Part shown: positions 26,080 through 34,916 of the stretch, one piece after another
How the letters are laid out: every line of letters begins with the position of its first letter
Numbering within the stretch: position 1 is the first letter of the stretch
Assembly (NCBI GenBank): GCA_965197545.1
Contig: CBDANJ010000007.1
Span: forward strand, 1-64,000
Direction of reading: 5' to 3'
Length of the DNA stretch: 64,000 nucleotides
From: CATOSP01 sp965197545
GTDB lineage: Bacteria > Chloroflexota > Dehalococcoidia > Lucifugimonadales > UBA3495
The notes under the pieces: generated by a model
Seen by the model: the letters and a program-made list of their open reading frames with translations, nothing else
Told to the model about the DNA's origin: nothing
The model's database searches: none
Program-made: the position numbers and the translations under genes

Positions 26080-27009
26080 ATGGCTGACAAGGAAATCCGG
26101 GGAGTGATAGTCCCCATCCTGACCCCTCTAAACAATGACGAGACCGTGGACGTCCCATCTCTGAGGCGTCTGGTCAATTACCTGATCGACAGCGGCGCTC
26201 ACGGCATCTGGGTATCCGGGACCACCGGGGAGTTCGCCAATCTGCCCGACGAGCAACGGCTGATCAGCATCGAGACCGTGGTCGACGAAGTTGCGGGGCG
26301 CGTGCCCATCATCGGCAACGTCTCCTGCGCGAGCACCCAGCTATCACTTAACATGGCCCTGGCAGTCCAGGAGATGGGTCTGGACGGCGTGGCCGTGACG
26401 CCTCCTTACTACTATCCCAACGCCCAGGACGAATTGTTGGACCACTACCGATACATCAGTGACCGTTCCGGCGTGCCCCTGTGGGTGTATAACATACCGT
26501 CGACGGTCAAGACGGCTGTCGCGCCGAGCACCGTCGCCACCTTGGCCAGCGAAGGCGCGGTGGTCGGGATCAAGGACAGCTCCGGGGCCGGGGAGTTGCT
26601 TGCGGAACTTAACATCCTGTGCGAACAGGGAGACTTGAAGCTGATGCGATTCCTCGGCACGGTGTTCCGGATCACCGTTGCCGGCGGCGTGGGAGTCGAC
26701 GGAGTAATCCCCGGTTTGGCAAACCTGGCCGCCAATGCTTCCGCCCGTGGGTGGGAAGCGGGAGAGGCTGGCGACGCCGCCACGGTACGGGAGTGCAATG
26801 CCAAGCTATTGATTGCGGGAAAGATCGCCACGTTGGCCAAGGGAGGCGGGGCGAATGCGGCGAGCTTCGCGGCTATGAAGTCGGCGTTGAAGATGATGGG
26901 CGTGTTGGACAATGACACCGTTTCCAGGCCGCTCCGCCCTCTAACGGAAGACGAGAAGAAGGGCATCCCCGCCATCCTGGAGGATCTGGGACTCTCCAAC
27001 GGCCACTAG
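26080..27009 (+). CDS. Dihydrodipicolinate synthase family aldolase/lyase
   Basis: The 309-residue TIM barrel is of the DapA/N-acetylneuraminate lyase family, forming a Schiff base with pyruvate or a keto acid. Visible motifs: WVSGTTGEFANL (GTTGE), GVAVTPPYYYPN, VYNIPSTVKTA (Tyr) and the Schiff-base Lys in VVGIKDSSG. AGAGG precedes the ATG. True DapA is usually about 290 residues and in a lysine gene context; the neighbours here are a hydrolase and an exporter, so a catabolic 2-keto-3-deoxy acid aldolase or related lyase is as likely. A hairpin terminator follows. Confidence 0.88.
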   Translation: MADKEIRGVIVPILTPLNNDETVDVPSLRRLVNYLIDSGAHGIWVSGTTGEFANLPDEQRLISIETVVDEVAGRVPIIGNVSCASTQLSLNMALAVQEMGLDGVAVTPPYYYPNAQDELLDHYRYISDRSGVPLWVYNIPSTVKTAVAPSTVATLASEGAVVGIKDSSGAGELLAELNILCEQGDLKLMRFLGTVFRITVAGGVGVDGVIPGLANLAANASARGWEAGEAGDAATVRECNAKLLIAGKIATLAKGGGANAASFAAMKSALKMMGVLDNDTVSRPLRPLTEDEKKGIPAILEDLGLSNGH

Positions 27010-27039
27010 GATTCTCTGACCGGGACCGCGCCCAGTGAA

Positions 27040-27063
27040 GATGGGGCCGATCGGGGCCCCATC
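27040..27063 (+). terminator. Hairpin terminator after the DapA-like gene
   Basis: A perfect 9 bp stem (GATGGGGCC / GGCCCCATC) with a 6-base loop begins 31 bases after the stop. The tail GGCATTTATG is only weakly T-rich. Confidence 0.55.
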
Positions 27064-27129
27064 GGCATTTATGCGCCGTTATTTCCAACCGGGACCAGGA
27101 CTGATATCACGACTGAGATAAGGAGTTAT

Positions 27130-27156
27130 ATGAGCGGCATCCAGAGATGCGCTTAG
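27130..27156 (+). other. Eight-codon reading frame overlapping the MFS gene start
   Basis: AAGGAG lies 5 bases before an ATG whose frame reads MSGIQRCA and stops. The MFS gene's ATG at 27147 is inside this short frame. It may be a coupled leader, or the remains of the original MFS start after a single-base indel. Confidence 0.35.
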
Positions 27157-28439
27157 ACCGGGCACAGGGGGAGGAGGCTCCGCAACAGGCTCCACCGCAG
27201 CGCCCGGCGGCCGCGCCGCGCCGCGCACGCGTCCAGACCTTCACGTCGCTTAAGAGCAAGGACTTTAGACTCCTCTGGGTTGGCAACATCTTCGACCATA
27301 TGGCCCTTTGGTTGCAGATGATTACCCTCAGTTGGTTGGTCTGGGACCTTACCGAGTCTGCCCTGCTCTCCGGGACCGCCGCGGGGCTGAGGGGATTCCC
27401 CACACTGATCATTGGGCCGTGGGCCGGTGTGGTCGCCGACCGGATGGACCGGCGTAAGGTGGTCATTGTCTTTCAGTTCTTCCTGGCCGGGGTGGCCATA
27501 GCGTTCGCCGTCATGGTGGCCACTGCCGTCGTCCAGGTCTGGCATGTCTTTGCCTATGCGGGTGTTTCCGCTATCTGCTTTGCTTTCATCATGCCCGCCC
27601 GCCAATCTCTGATTGTCAATACAGTGCCGCCCGGAGACCTGGGCAACGCCATGGCTCTCAACGCCATGACCGTCACCGTTAACCGGCTCATAGGCGGTAT
27701 GCTGGGCGGTCTATTGATAACCACGGTGGGAGTTACCTGGAACTTCTACGTTGAGGGTGCGGCCTACCTGGTCACTGCAATACTGCTCATACCCATGCGG
27801 ACGCCGTACCGCCGCGAGTCTACCGCCCACCGAGACTCCGTCTTGACCAACCTGAAAGAGGGGTTCGTCTACATCTGGACGGAGAACCGGATCATTCTGC
27901 ACCTTATTATCATGAGCTTCATCCTTACGTTCTGCTTCATTCCCCTGCCCGCGTTGTTGCCTGCCTACGCCGGAGAGGTGCTGAACTCCGAGGCCAACGT
28001 GGGTGGGTATCTTATGGCGGCCCAGGGTGTTGGAGGCGTCACCACAACGTTCCTGATAGCCTCGTTGGGGTTTGGCATCAAGAAAGGGAAGCTGGCTCTG
28101 ATCTCCCTGATTGTGGGTTCCGCCGCTATTCTCACCCTGTCCCAGTCCCATTGGTTGTTGCTCTCGCTGTGTATGATGGTGGTGCTGGGGCTGTGTCAGA
28201 CCAGCTTCATCGTTAGTAATCAGACGCTGGTCCAGGCGATGGTCTCGGACAATCTGCGTGGCCGTGTCACCAGCATATACATGCTGGAACATGGGTTGGG
28301 TCCGGTGGGAATCTTTCTCATTGGATTGCTCATGGACTTTTACACGGTGTCCGGCGCCCTAACCCTGGTGGCTTCCATAAGTCTGGGTACGGCGATATGC
28401 TTCTTTCTGATCTTCCGCAGGGTCCGCCAATTGGACTAG
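27147..28439 (+). CDS. MFS transporter (enterobactin exporter EntS-like family)
   Basis: The 430-residue inner-membrane transporter has about 11-12 helices. The first segment, SKDFRLLWVGNIFDHMALWLQ, and the cytoplasmic loop GPWAGVVADRMDRRKVVI after helix 2 are typical of the MFS_3 group that includes the siderophore exporter EntS and macrolide pumps. MVSDNLRGRVTSIY in the second half is another conserved segment. The charged N-terminus of about 35 residues (Pro/Ala/Arg-rich) may be cytoplasmic or artefactual given the overlapping short frame at 27130. The substrate is unknown. Confidence 0.85.
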   Translation: MRLDRAQGEEAPQQAPPQRPAAAPRRARVQTFTSLKSKDFRLLWVGNIFDHMALWLQMITLSWLVWDLTESALLSGTAAGLRGFPTLIIGPWAGVVADRMDRRKVVIVFQFFLAGVAIAFAVMVATAVVQVWHVFAYAGVSAICFAFIMPARQSLIVNTVPPGDLGNAMALNAMTVTVNRLIGGMLGGLLITTVGVTWNFYVEGAAYLVTAILLIPMRTPYRRESTAHRDSVLTNLKEGFVYIWTENRIILHLIIMSFILTFCFIPLPALLPAYAGEVLNSEANVGGYLMAAQGVGGVTTTFLIASLGFGIKKGKLALISLIVGSAAILTLSQSHWLLLSLCMMVVLGLCQTSFIVSNQTLVQAMVSDNLRGRVTSIYMLEHGLGPVGIFLIGLLMDFYTVSGALTLVASISLGTAICFFLIFRRVRQLD

Positions 28440-28481
28440 GGCGGACCCCGGCGAGGGACACGGTTGGAGAGGGAAGAGACC

Positions 28482-30002
28482 ATGCGATACGACGCAATCA
28501 TCATTGGAGCGGGTTCGGCGGGGTGCGTGTTGGCCTCCCGGTTGTCTGAGGACCCTGGGCGGTCGGTCCTGTTGCTGGAGGCCGGGCCCGATTACCCCAG
28601 CTTCGAGCGCTTGCCTTATGAGCTTAAACACGACGCCAACCAGGCGGCGTCTGAAGCCGGGGCGGCGCACAACTGGTCTTTCGTGGGTAGGTCCAGCATT
28701 CTGGGTCCGGACGGATTGGCGGTCGCCCGGGGAAAGGTGGTGGGCGGCACCAGCGCCATCAACCATCAGATATTTCTGAGGGGAGTCCCGGAGGACTACG
28801 ATAACTGGGCTGCGAGAGGCAACGATGGTTGGGGCTTCCTGGACGTCTTGCCGCATTTCAGGAAGTTGGAGGCGGACGCCAATTTTAGGGACGATTTCCA
28901 CGGCTCAGATGGTCCGATTCCGGTGCGCCGCCACTTGCGGGACTCATGGCTGCCGCTTCATTCAGCCTTTTACCAGGCCTGTCGTTCCGCCGGGTTTCCC
29001 GACGATGAGGACATGAACAATCCCGAATCCGGCGGCGTGGGCCCCGTTCCTCTGAACAACCACGAAGGCATCCGTTACAGCACGGCCCTAGGCTACCTAG
29101 ACCCCTGCCGCCACCGGCTCAACCTCACGATCAAGCCTGGAGTCTCCGCCAGACGCATACTATTCGAGGGCAACCGGGCCGTTGCGATAGTAGTCGAGAG
29201 TGGGGAAGAGACCTTTACGGTGGAAGGGCAAGACATCATCCTGAGCGCGGGCGCGGTGGCGTCGCCACAACTCATGATGCTGTCCGGCATAGGCCCTTCT
29301 GATCATCTCGGACCCCTGGGGATCGGCACGCTCCTGGACTCCCCCGGCGTCGGGCAAAACATGAAGAACCATCCATCTGTGTCTCTGCGGTTCCGTCCCG
29401 AGGATGGCTACGCGTTGGAATCGGACTCACCCAGAAACCAGGTTGCCCTGAGGTTTGCTGCGCCTGACTCGGACACAAGGAACGATATCCAGGTCCAGCC
29501 GCTTACTTCTGGTCCGCTGGGACATGAGGCCGACGAGATACGGGTCGGTTGCCGGTTGGAGCTGCCATTGAGCGTTGGCCAACTGCGTCTGGCATCCGCG
29601 GATCCCACGGCGCAACCGATTTTGGACTACCGGTCATTATCCGATCCCTGGGACCTGCAACGGCTGCGGGAATCGGTCCGGCTATGCGTCCAACTCTTTA
29701 AGGACCGGGCCTTTGAAGGCATAGTAGCGGAACGGATTGCCCCCTCGGACGTTGACTTAGCGTCCGACGCGGACCTGGACGCATGGTTACACCGCAGCGT
29801 GGGGATCGCGGGCCATACGTGCGGCACCTGTAAGATGGGTCCTGATTCTGACAATCTGGCAGTGGTGGACTCGCATTGCCGGGTACGCGGCGTGGAGAAC
29901 CTGTGGGTGATCGACGCCTCGATCATGCCGGATATTCCGAGGGCGAACACCAACGCCACTGTCATTATGATCGCAGAGAGGGCAGCGGAGTTTGTGAGGT
30001 AG
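28482..30002 (+). CDS. GMC family FAD-dependent oxidoreductase (choline/alcohol dehydrogenase-like)
   Basis: From ATG 28482, with GGGAAGAG upstream, this is about 506 residues. The FAD-binding Rossmann motif is IIGAGSAGCVLASRL, followed by VLLLEAGPD. GKVVGGTSAINHQIFLRG is the GMC signature 1 region, and SAGAVASPQLMMLSGIGP is signature 2. The catalytic His is in VGIAGHTCGTCKMGP, and the conserved Asn is in PRANTNATVIMIAERAAEF. It resembles choline dehydrogenase-like members that oxidise alcohols to aldehydes. It follows the MFS gene by 42 bases, so the two may form an operon. Confidence 0.93.
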   Translation: MRYDAIIIGAGSAGCVLASRLSEDPGRSVLLLEAGPDYPSFERLPYELKHDANQAASEAGAAHNWSFVGRSSILGPDGLAVARGKVVGGTSAINHQIFLRGVPEDYDNWAARGNDGWGFLDVLPHFRKLEADANFRDDFHGSDGPIPVRRHLRDSWLPLHSAFYQACRSAGFPDDEDMNNPESGGVGPVPLNNHEGIRYSTALGYLDPCRHRLNLTIKPGVSARRILFEGNRAVAIVVESGEETFTVEGQDIILSAGAVASPQLMMLSGIGPSDHLGPLGIGTLLDSPGVGQNMKNHPSVSLRFRPEDGYALESDSPRNQVALRFAAPDSDTRNDIQVQPLTSGPLGHEADEIRVGCRLELPLSVGQLRLASADPTAQPILDYRSLSDPWDLQRLRESVRLCVQLFKDRAFEGIVAERIAPSDVDLASDADLDAWLHRSVGIAGHTCGTCKMGPDSDNLAVVDSHCRVRGVENLWVIDASIMPDIPRANTNATVIMIAERAAEFVR

Positions 30003-30015
30003 GCAGTCGGCTATT

Positions 30016-30372
30016 TTAGACGAGCAATGGCTCCAGCTTATCCAGAAATATGGACACGTCACCTAGCCCGGACGCTACGCCTTCGGCCGTATCCCAATTC
30101 TCATAGAAATTGGTGTGCAACTGGCCCGCTACGTGGAACAGGTTAAACACCTGGAGGTCTCCCGTTTCTTCTACGATGGTTCTCACGATTTGGCATAGCA
30201 GGAAATGACTGTGATGCTGCCAGCCGCGTTGCTCGGCCACGGCCTTGACCATCTGCGCCGCCGCGCCCCAACCCTTCTCCGAGGCTTGCCGTGGATCCCC
30301 CTGGGCCAATTCCTGATTAGCCTGGTCGAGCAGAGTACGGCTAGCCACCTGGTAAGTCGCCGGTTGGGTCAT
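30016..30372 (-). CDS. PaREP1-like helical protein, copy 2
   Basis: The 118-residue protein is a paralog of 22675-23037. Both have an N-terminal helix (ASRTLLDQANQELAQGD here) followed by PRQASEKGWGAAAQMVKAVAEQRG. The C-terminal half (LHTNFYENWD versus LHGNFYEDTLD) aligns as well. TTAGGAG precedes the ATG. It converges with the GMC oxidoreductase gene 14 bases away. No partner gene is evident and the function is unknown; a HEPN-type role in RNA binding or cleavage is conceivable but has no visible catalytic motif. Confidence 0.72.
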   Translation of the reverse strand: MTQPATYQVASRTLLDQANQELAQGDPRQASEKGWGAAAQMVKAVAEQRGWQHHSHFLLCQIVRTIVEETGDLQVFNLFHVAGQLHTNFYENWDTAEGVASGLGDVSIFLDKLEPLLV

Positions 30373-30621
30373 AAGAAACTCCTAATTACTGTGTGCTTTA
30401 GTTTAATTTGACGGATAATCCTTGTACAGGAAGAAACACAGGACGATTGCAAAGTTGTTCGATTGTCGCCGTCCCGCTTTGAGACAGCGGGAATCCACGG
30501 TTGGAGGCATATTCTACAGTGTGGAAAGACTTCGCAATCTTCCTGGGAAGAAACTACAGCGAAGTTGCATTGCAAGCGCGGTGGAATTAACATCCATTAA
30601 ACGAAAAGGCAGGTGAGGGAT

Positions 30622-31602
30622 ATGGCAGGAACGAGCATTCTAGTGGGCACAGTGGGTCAGGGGATCATGCGCAGCCCCGACGGGGGAGAGACTTGGCAGA
30701 GGGCCGGAGTGAACCAGGGCATTTACCAAAACGCGATGGTCCGGTCACTGCAGAACCACCCCAGCAGGCCGGAAGTAGTCTTCGGAGGCACCGACAGGGG
30801 GTTATACCGAAGCGACGATTCCGGGCAGAATTGGTCACCCGTCCCAGGCGCTTTGGAAGGCAAGCCCGTATTTGTGATCTCAATTGACTCGGGCAACCCT
30901 GATCTGATGTACGCGGCGACGGGAACTCCCAATCCGGTGGAGTTTTACAAGTCCACCGATGGAGGCAAGACCTGGGCGCAGCGGCCGGTGGAGGTAGCCA
31001 GGGACTGTCCGATAGGGCATCCTCTTCCCACGGCGATTGCCATCGACCCGACGAATCCACAGAGCATCTGGCTGGGCATCGAGGTCGACGGATTGCGCCA
31101 CAGCGCCGACGGCGGCGATACGTGGGAAAAAGCTGGGACAGACATTCCCAACCTGGACGTCCACAACGTGGCAGTCACCGCCGGACCGCCGCAGACGGTG
31201 GTCGTGGTGGTCAACAACGACGTATGGACGAGCACCGACGAGGGGGCGAACTGGAGGCAGGTCGGGATCAGGGAAGTGTTCCCCTACACTTACCCCAGGG
31301 GAATCATTGTCCAGCCGGACAACCCTGAGACCATTCTCATCACCATCGGAGACACCACGCCGGGGCAGACCGGAACGGTGATGAAGTCCAGGGACGCCGG
31401 ACAGACCTGGGACCAGATGTCCCTGTCCACTCCGCCCAACAGCGCCATGTGGGTGGTGGATATCCCGCCCTTCGACACGCAGGCCGCCTACGCGGGCAGC
31501 CGGTACGGACATCTGTTCCAGAGCAGCGATGGCGGAGATTCGTGGAACAAGCTCTCCAGGGAGTTCAGCGAAATCGCCGCGGTGCTGGCGGTTCCCGCCT
31601 AG
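30622..31602 (+). CDS. BNR/VPS10-type beta-propeller repeat protein
   Basis: From ATG 30622 (AGGTGAGG upstream) the protein has about 326 residues made of repeated sialidase-like Asp-box motifs: SPDGGETWQRAG, SDDSGQNWSPV, STDGGKTWAQR, SADGGDTWEKAG, STDEGANWRQVG, SRDAGQTWDQM and SSDGGDSWNKL. Seven repeats imply a beta-propeller resembling the WD40/YVTN or sortilin-like glycosyl hydrolase repeat group. No signal peptide or catalytic residues of sialidases are seen, so it is probably a binding or scaffold protein. It is isolated from neighbours by about 220 bases on each side. Confidence 0.85.
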   Translation: MAGTSILVGTVGQGIMRSPDGGETWQRAGVNQGIYQNAMVRSLQNHPSRPEVVFGGTDRGLYRSDDSGQNWSPVPGALEGKPVFVISIDSGNPDLMYAATGTPNPVEFYKSTDGGKTWAQRPVEVARDCPIGHPLPTAIAIDPTNPQSIWLGIEVDGLRHSADGGDTWEKAGTDIPNLDVHNVAVTAGPPQTVVVVVNNDVWTSTDEGANWRQVGIREVFPYTYPRGIIVQPDNPETILITIGDTTPGQTGTVMKSRDAGQTWDQMSLSTPPNSAMWVVDIPPFDTQAAYAGSRYGHLFQSSDGGDSWNKLSREFSEIAAVLAVPA

Positions 31603-31828
31603 GCGCCGAAGCTTGTTGCTGGTTGGACGGGTCGCATCTTCCTGGGAGTTTACTCAGGGAATCCAGCTAAGAACATGTCGGCCATTCTCGGCCCGTGCCG
31701 ATCTTGATCTATGTCAAGTCAGACACGGGCCAAGGCTGCCATGAGTAAGCGAATCGACGTGCTGTTCCAGCTTTCTGGATTGATGCATGCAACGGCAAAC
31801 CGTGCGGCGCCGTGAGTCAGCCTTGATT

Positions 31829-32353
31829 CTAAATTGGGGCCGACCAGTTGAAATGGACATCAAGCTCGGCCAGCATATCGAAGGTATTAATGTCACAATC
31901 GACGCCGAACTGCTGGCAGACGTTGGGCAAGGGAACCCTGCTCCGTGCGTCTGGATGTCGTCCCTCATGGGTAACGAGTATCCCGTTATGAACTCTGGAA
32001 TATGCTGCAAGCCAGCCGTCAGCGCCCCTGGAAAATTCGTCCTGCGCCGTCCGGTAAAATTGTTCGTTGGCGTATATCCATTGCATGACCGCCCGATATT
32101 CCGCAACGGCGGGCGGTTCCAGGGACGATACGAACAATTCTCCCGGGGTGCCCCTCACCCAATCTGATAGCTCATCGCCACGCCCAACGAGTTCGTCTCG
32201 CACCCGGTCAATGCTGACTAACCGATGCTCAGGGCAATAATATGCCAGGCAGTTCCAGAATCCGGGGCATATACTGGACTTGTAGTAACGCTGGTGCGCC
32301 TCTATAAATACATTGGCGTCGAGGACAAAGATTCGCCCTGATTTGCCGGTCAT
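31829..32353 (-). CDS. DUF4411 family PIN-like putative toxin
   Basis: About 174 residues beginning MTGKSGRIFVLDANVFIEAHQRYY. The DANVFIEA motif holds the first PIN-like acidic residue; others are in DGWLAAYS and HPDARSRVPLPNVC. DUF4411 belongs to the PIN-like nuclease group and is usually encoded beside an ImmA/XRE-type protein. Here its ATG overlaps the stop of that gene by four bases (ATGA), so the two are translationally coupled. A toxin RNase with the upstream protein as antitoxin is inferred from the arrangement, not shown. Confidence 0.8.
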   Translation of the reverse strand: MTGKSGRIFVLDANVFIEAHQRYYKSSICPGFWNCLAYYCPEHRLVSIDRVRDELVGRGDELSDWVRGTPGELFVSSLEPPAVAEYRAVMQWIYANEQFYRTAQDEFSRGADGWLAAYSRVHNGILVTHEGRHPDARSRVPLPNVCQQFGVDCDINTFDMLAELDVHFNWSAPI

Positions 32354-33519
32354 ACAGACTCGCCTGCCCAATCAAGAAAACGGTCAAAAGTCTTGCCATT
32401 AAGTCCGGTGAGCGAGTAGGCTTCTCTGTAAAGTGTTCGGCCTTCCTTGACGGAGCGAGCGACTGCGCCCCCGAAGCGTCGGCCAAGTCTCACGTTTTGA
32501 TTGTTCCAAAAGTCGCCTCCTCTCGGGCTGTTATCTTTTCTGCGGCGCTCGTCAGTGAGATATTTGTCATAGAAATCGAAATAAGTTGTGCGGTCTATCA
32601 AATCAAGGTCTAATGCCCTTCTCGCTGCAACTATTACACTGACCTTGAACTCTCGAGCAATCTTCTGGTATGGCTCGGCATCGCCTTGTAAGGTTTCCCA
32701 GAATTCCCCTATGTCTTCGCGCGAAACCAGGAACTCGGCTGCCACTCTGTTACAGAATTGTTCGTCAGAGTGTGGGTAAGGGAGGTATGCCTCAAAATTG
32801 GATACGCCCTCCAGCCCAACGAAAACATGAGCCAACTCGTGGGCAAGGGTGAACATTTGGGCCGAAGTGTAGTCGGCGTTGTTGACAAAAATCAGCGGTG
32901 CGTAGTTGTCAATCAACGCGAAGCCACGAAACTCGTCCGGGTCCAGCTTCCGGTGAGTATTGTTGCCAACGATCCCATTGATGAATACCAATACCCCGGC
33001 TTCTTCTAGGCGGTTTCTGAGGAACCGCAGGGCAGATGCCCAGGTTGGATCACGGGAAGCCCAAGCGGATTCGAGAGCCAGGACTTCCCTGATACCGCTG
33101 GCAACTTCTTCAGAGTCCGTACTGTTGTTGAACGCGCCTACGAATTCAAGCGGGGCAGATTCGTCCAGCTGCAATTCCTCGCGCATCCATAACTGACGAC
33201 GCTGCATGGAATAGACAGTTTCCAGAAAGTTGGGGCTGGGACGGTGCAAAGGGTGGTCTCCGGGTGTTCGGAAGTCGGCTATTGGCAAACTGTCGTCCGG
33301 TGGCTCATCCAGGAAGAGGTTCCCCTCGGGCGTATATGTATGACGGGCGAGCTTGCGGACCTGGGCCATGCTGATACTGCCGGAACGTTCCCATTCCACC
33401 ACGCGCTCCGGCTTGACCTGCATTTTCGCCGCAAGTTCGTCCGGGTCTAGACTGGCCCGCTCCCGCGCCCACCGCAGCACTTCAGGCGGCAAGGTTACTT
33501 TCATTCGTCGAGTTGTCAT
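32350..33519 (-). CDS. XRE/ImmA-IrrE family metallopeptidase, putative antitoxin
   Basis: The 389-residue protein has an N-terminal DNA-binding helix-turn-helix (about residues 20-65: RERASLDPDELAAKMQVKPERVVEWERSG) and a central DUF955/ImmA-type zinc peptidase domain with the motif MFTLAHELAHVFVG (HExxH). DEQFCNRVAAEFLVSRED downstream supplies the usual second helix of this domain. Such proteins derepress by cleaving or binding repressors, and also act as antitoxins. It heads the pair with DUF4411. The promoter region (33520-33666) was not resolved. Confidence 0.87.
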   Translation of the reverse strand: MTTRRMKVTLPPEVLRWARERASLDPDELAAKMQVKPERVVEWERSGSISMAQVRKLARHTYTPEGNLFLDEPPDDSLPIADFRTPGDHPLHRPSPNFLETVYSMQRRQLWMREELQLDESAPLEFVGAFNNSTDSEEVASGIREVLALESAWASRDPTWASALRFLRNRLEEAGVLVFINGIVGNNTHRKLDPDEFRGFALIDNYAPLIFVNNADYTSAQMFTLAHELAHVFVGLEGVSNFEAYLPYPHSDEQFCNRVAAEFLVSREDIGEFWETLQGDAEPYQKIAREFKVSVIVAARRALDLDLIDRTTYFDFYDKYLTDERRRKDNSPRGGDFWNNQNVRLGRRFGGAVARSVKEGRTLYREAYSLTGLNGKTFDRFLDWAGESV

Positions 33520-33666
33520 TGACTCTACGGTCCCTGGGCCGCCTGCACCGTGTGCCTGAAATCCGTGGTCGGCGTTCCGGCATTACCAAAGCAACCACAA
33601 TAACCCTGAGGGTTGCCACTGCGCCTTGCGAAGCCTGCAGGTTGGGACGACCGAATGGCCATTGAC

Positions 33667-34860
33667 CTAATGGCCGGAGGCGGTGGGTTTCTCCACTTTA
33701 AAGTGGGGCATGACGCCCTCGGCGAAGCGCTCCAACTGCTCCAGCATGACGCTCAAGGGCGCACCCATCCGGTTGCAGCCCACGTGCATGTACTCCAGGC
33801 CGGGGTATTTCTCCTGGATCTCCATGATCCGCTCGGTGACCGTCTCCGCGGTGCCGCATAGCCAGGCGCTGGAGGCTACGAAGTCCTCCATAGTGGGAAG
33901 ACCGGCGTAACGGGCGCGTTTGGGGTCGCCCAGGGCGATGATCTGGTCTGGAGTCAGGTCCCGGAAGAAGCCCAGGGGGGCGAACATCTTCATGTCCTCT
34001 TCCAGATAGGCCCTGGCCTGCTCGATAGCCTCCTGCTCGCTGTCGGCGATGAAAGTCGACAGGCCGATTACGAGACGGCCTCCCAATTCGACCTCCCGGC
34101 CGTGGCGGGCCAGCGCGTCGGTCCACCGCTTGATGACCTCCTCTGAGGCCCCGCCGGTAACCGCGCCTCCGCCGATGATGGCCTGAATGTCATGACTGGC
34201 CATGAAGTCCATTGCCCTCTGGCTGGCGCTGACCATTGGCTGCCAGATCTCCACCGGCAGGTTCCTTGGGCGTGGGACCAGGGTCAACTCCTCTAGCTCA
34301 TAGCCACGGTAGGGAACGTCAGGGGGGAGCTTGTAGAACCTGCCCTCATGGGAGAATGACCGCTCGTTGAACGCCTTCAGGATTATCTCCACCTGTTCCT
34401 CAAACAGCTCCCGGTTGGCGTCGCTGTCTGTGTTGGTGCTGGGCGCGCCGAAGGTGTCGACCTCACGGGAATGATAACCTCGTCCGACTCCGAAGATCAC
34501 CCGGCCATTGGTGAGGATGTCGGCTGTGGCGAAGTCCTCGGCCAACCGGAGGGGGTGCCACATGGGGTTAATGTTGAAGCCGCAACCAAACTTGAGCCGC
34601 TTGGTCAGATGTGCCAGGTGGACGTAAAGCATTATCAGGTTGGGGATGACTTCGTTGCCCTCGCGCTGGAAATGGTGTTCCGCAGCCCAAAAGCTATGAT
34701 AGCCCAGCCGGTCCATGGTTGTGACCAACTGTTCGGTGCGGTCGAAGATGGTTACCAGATGATCGTTTTCGAACCAACGGTCGTTGACCGGAGTGGCTTC
34801 GAGCCCGATGTCGCCAAGGTCAACATGTCCTGCGTATAGACTGCCAAAATGCTTAATCAT
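33667..34860 (-). CDS. LLM class flavin-dependent oxidoreductase
   Basis: The 397-residue protein has the luciferase-like fold. Motifs seen: GYHSFWAAEHHFQREG near residue 58, LKFGCGFNINPMWHPLRLAEDFAT, GRVIFGVGRGYHSREVDTFG and PVEIWQPMVSASQRAMDF. EHHF resembles the alkanal-monooxygenase-type group, so it may use flavin rather than F420. It is followed on the same strand by no partner; the amidase gene lies upstream (34917-36317) with a 56-base gap, so the two could be co-transcribed. The substrate is unknown. Confidence 0.9.
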   Translation of the reverse strand: MIKHFGSLYAGHVDLGDIGLEATPVNDRWFENDHLVTIFDRTEQLVTTMDRLGYHSFWAAEHHFQREGNEVIPNLIMLYVHLAHLTKRLKFGCGFNINPMWHPLRLAEDFATADILTNGRVIFGVGRGYHSREVDTFGAPSTNTDSDANRELFEEQVEIILKAFNERSFSHEGRFYKLPPDVPYRGYELEELTLVPRPRNLPVEIWQPMVSASQRAMDFMASHDIQAIIGGGAVTGGASEEVIKRWTDALARHGREVELGGRLVIGLSTFIADSEQEAIEQARAYLEEDMKMFAPLGFFRDLTPDQIIALGDPKRARYAGLPTMEDFVASSAWLCGTAETVTERIMEIQEKYPGLEYMHVGCNRMGAPLSVMLEQLERFAEGVMPHFKVEKPTASGH

Positions 34861-34916
34861 CGTGAGTGTCCTGGTTATATTATTCGGTTTCCGTGTCCTT
34901 GGGTCCCGTTGCTGGC

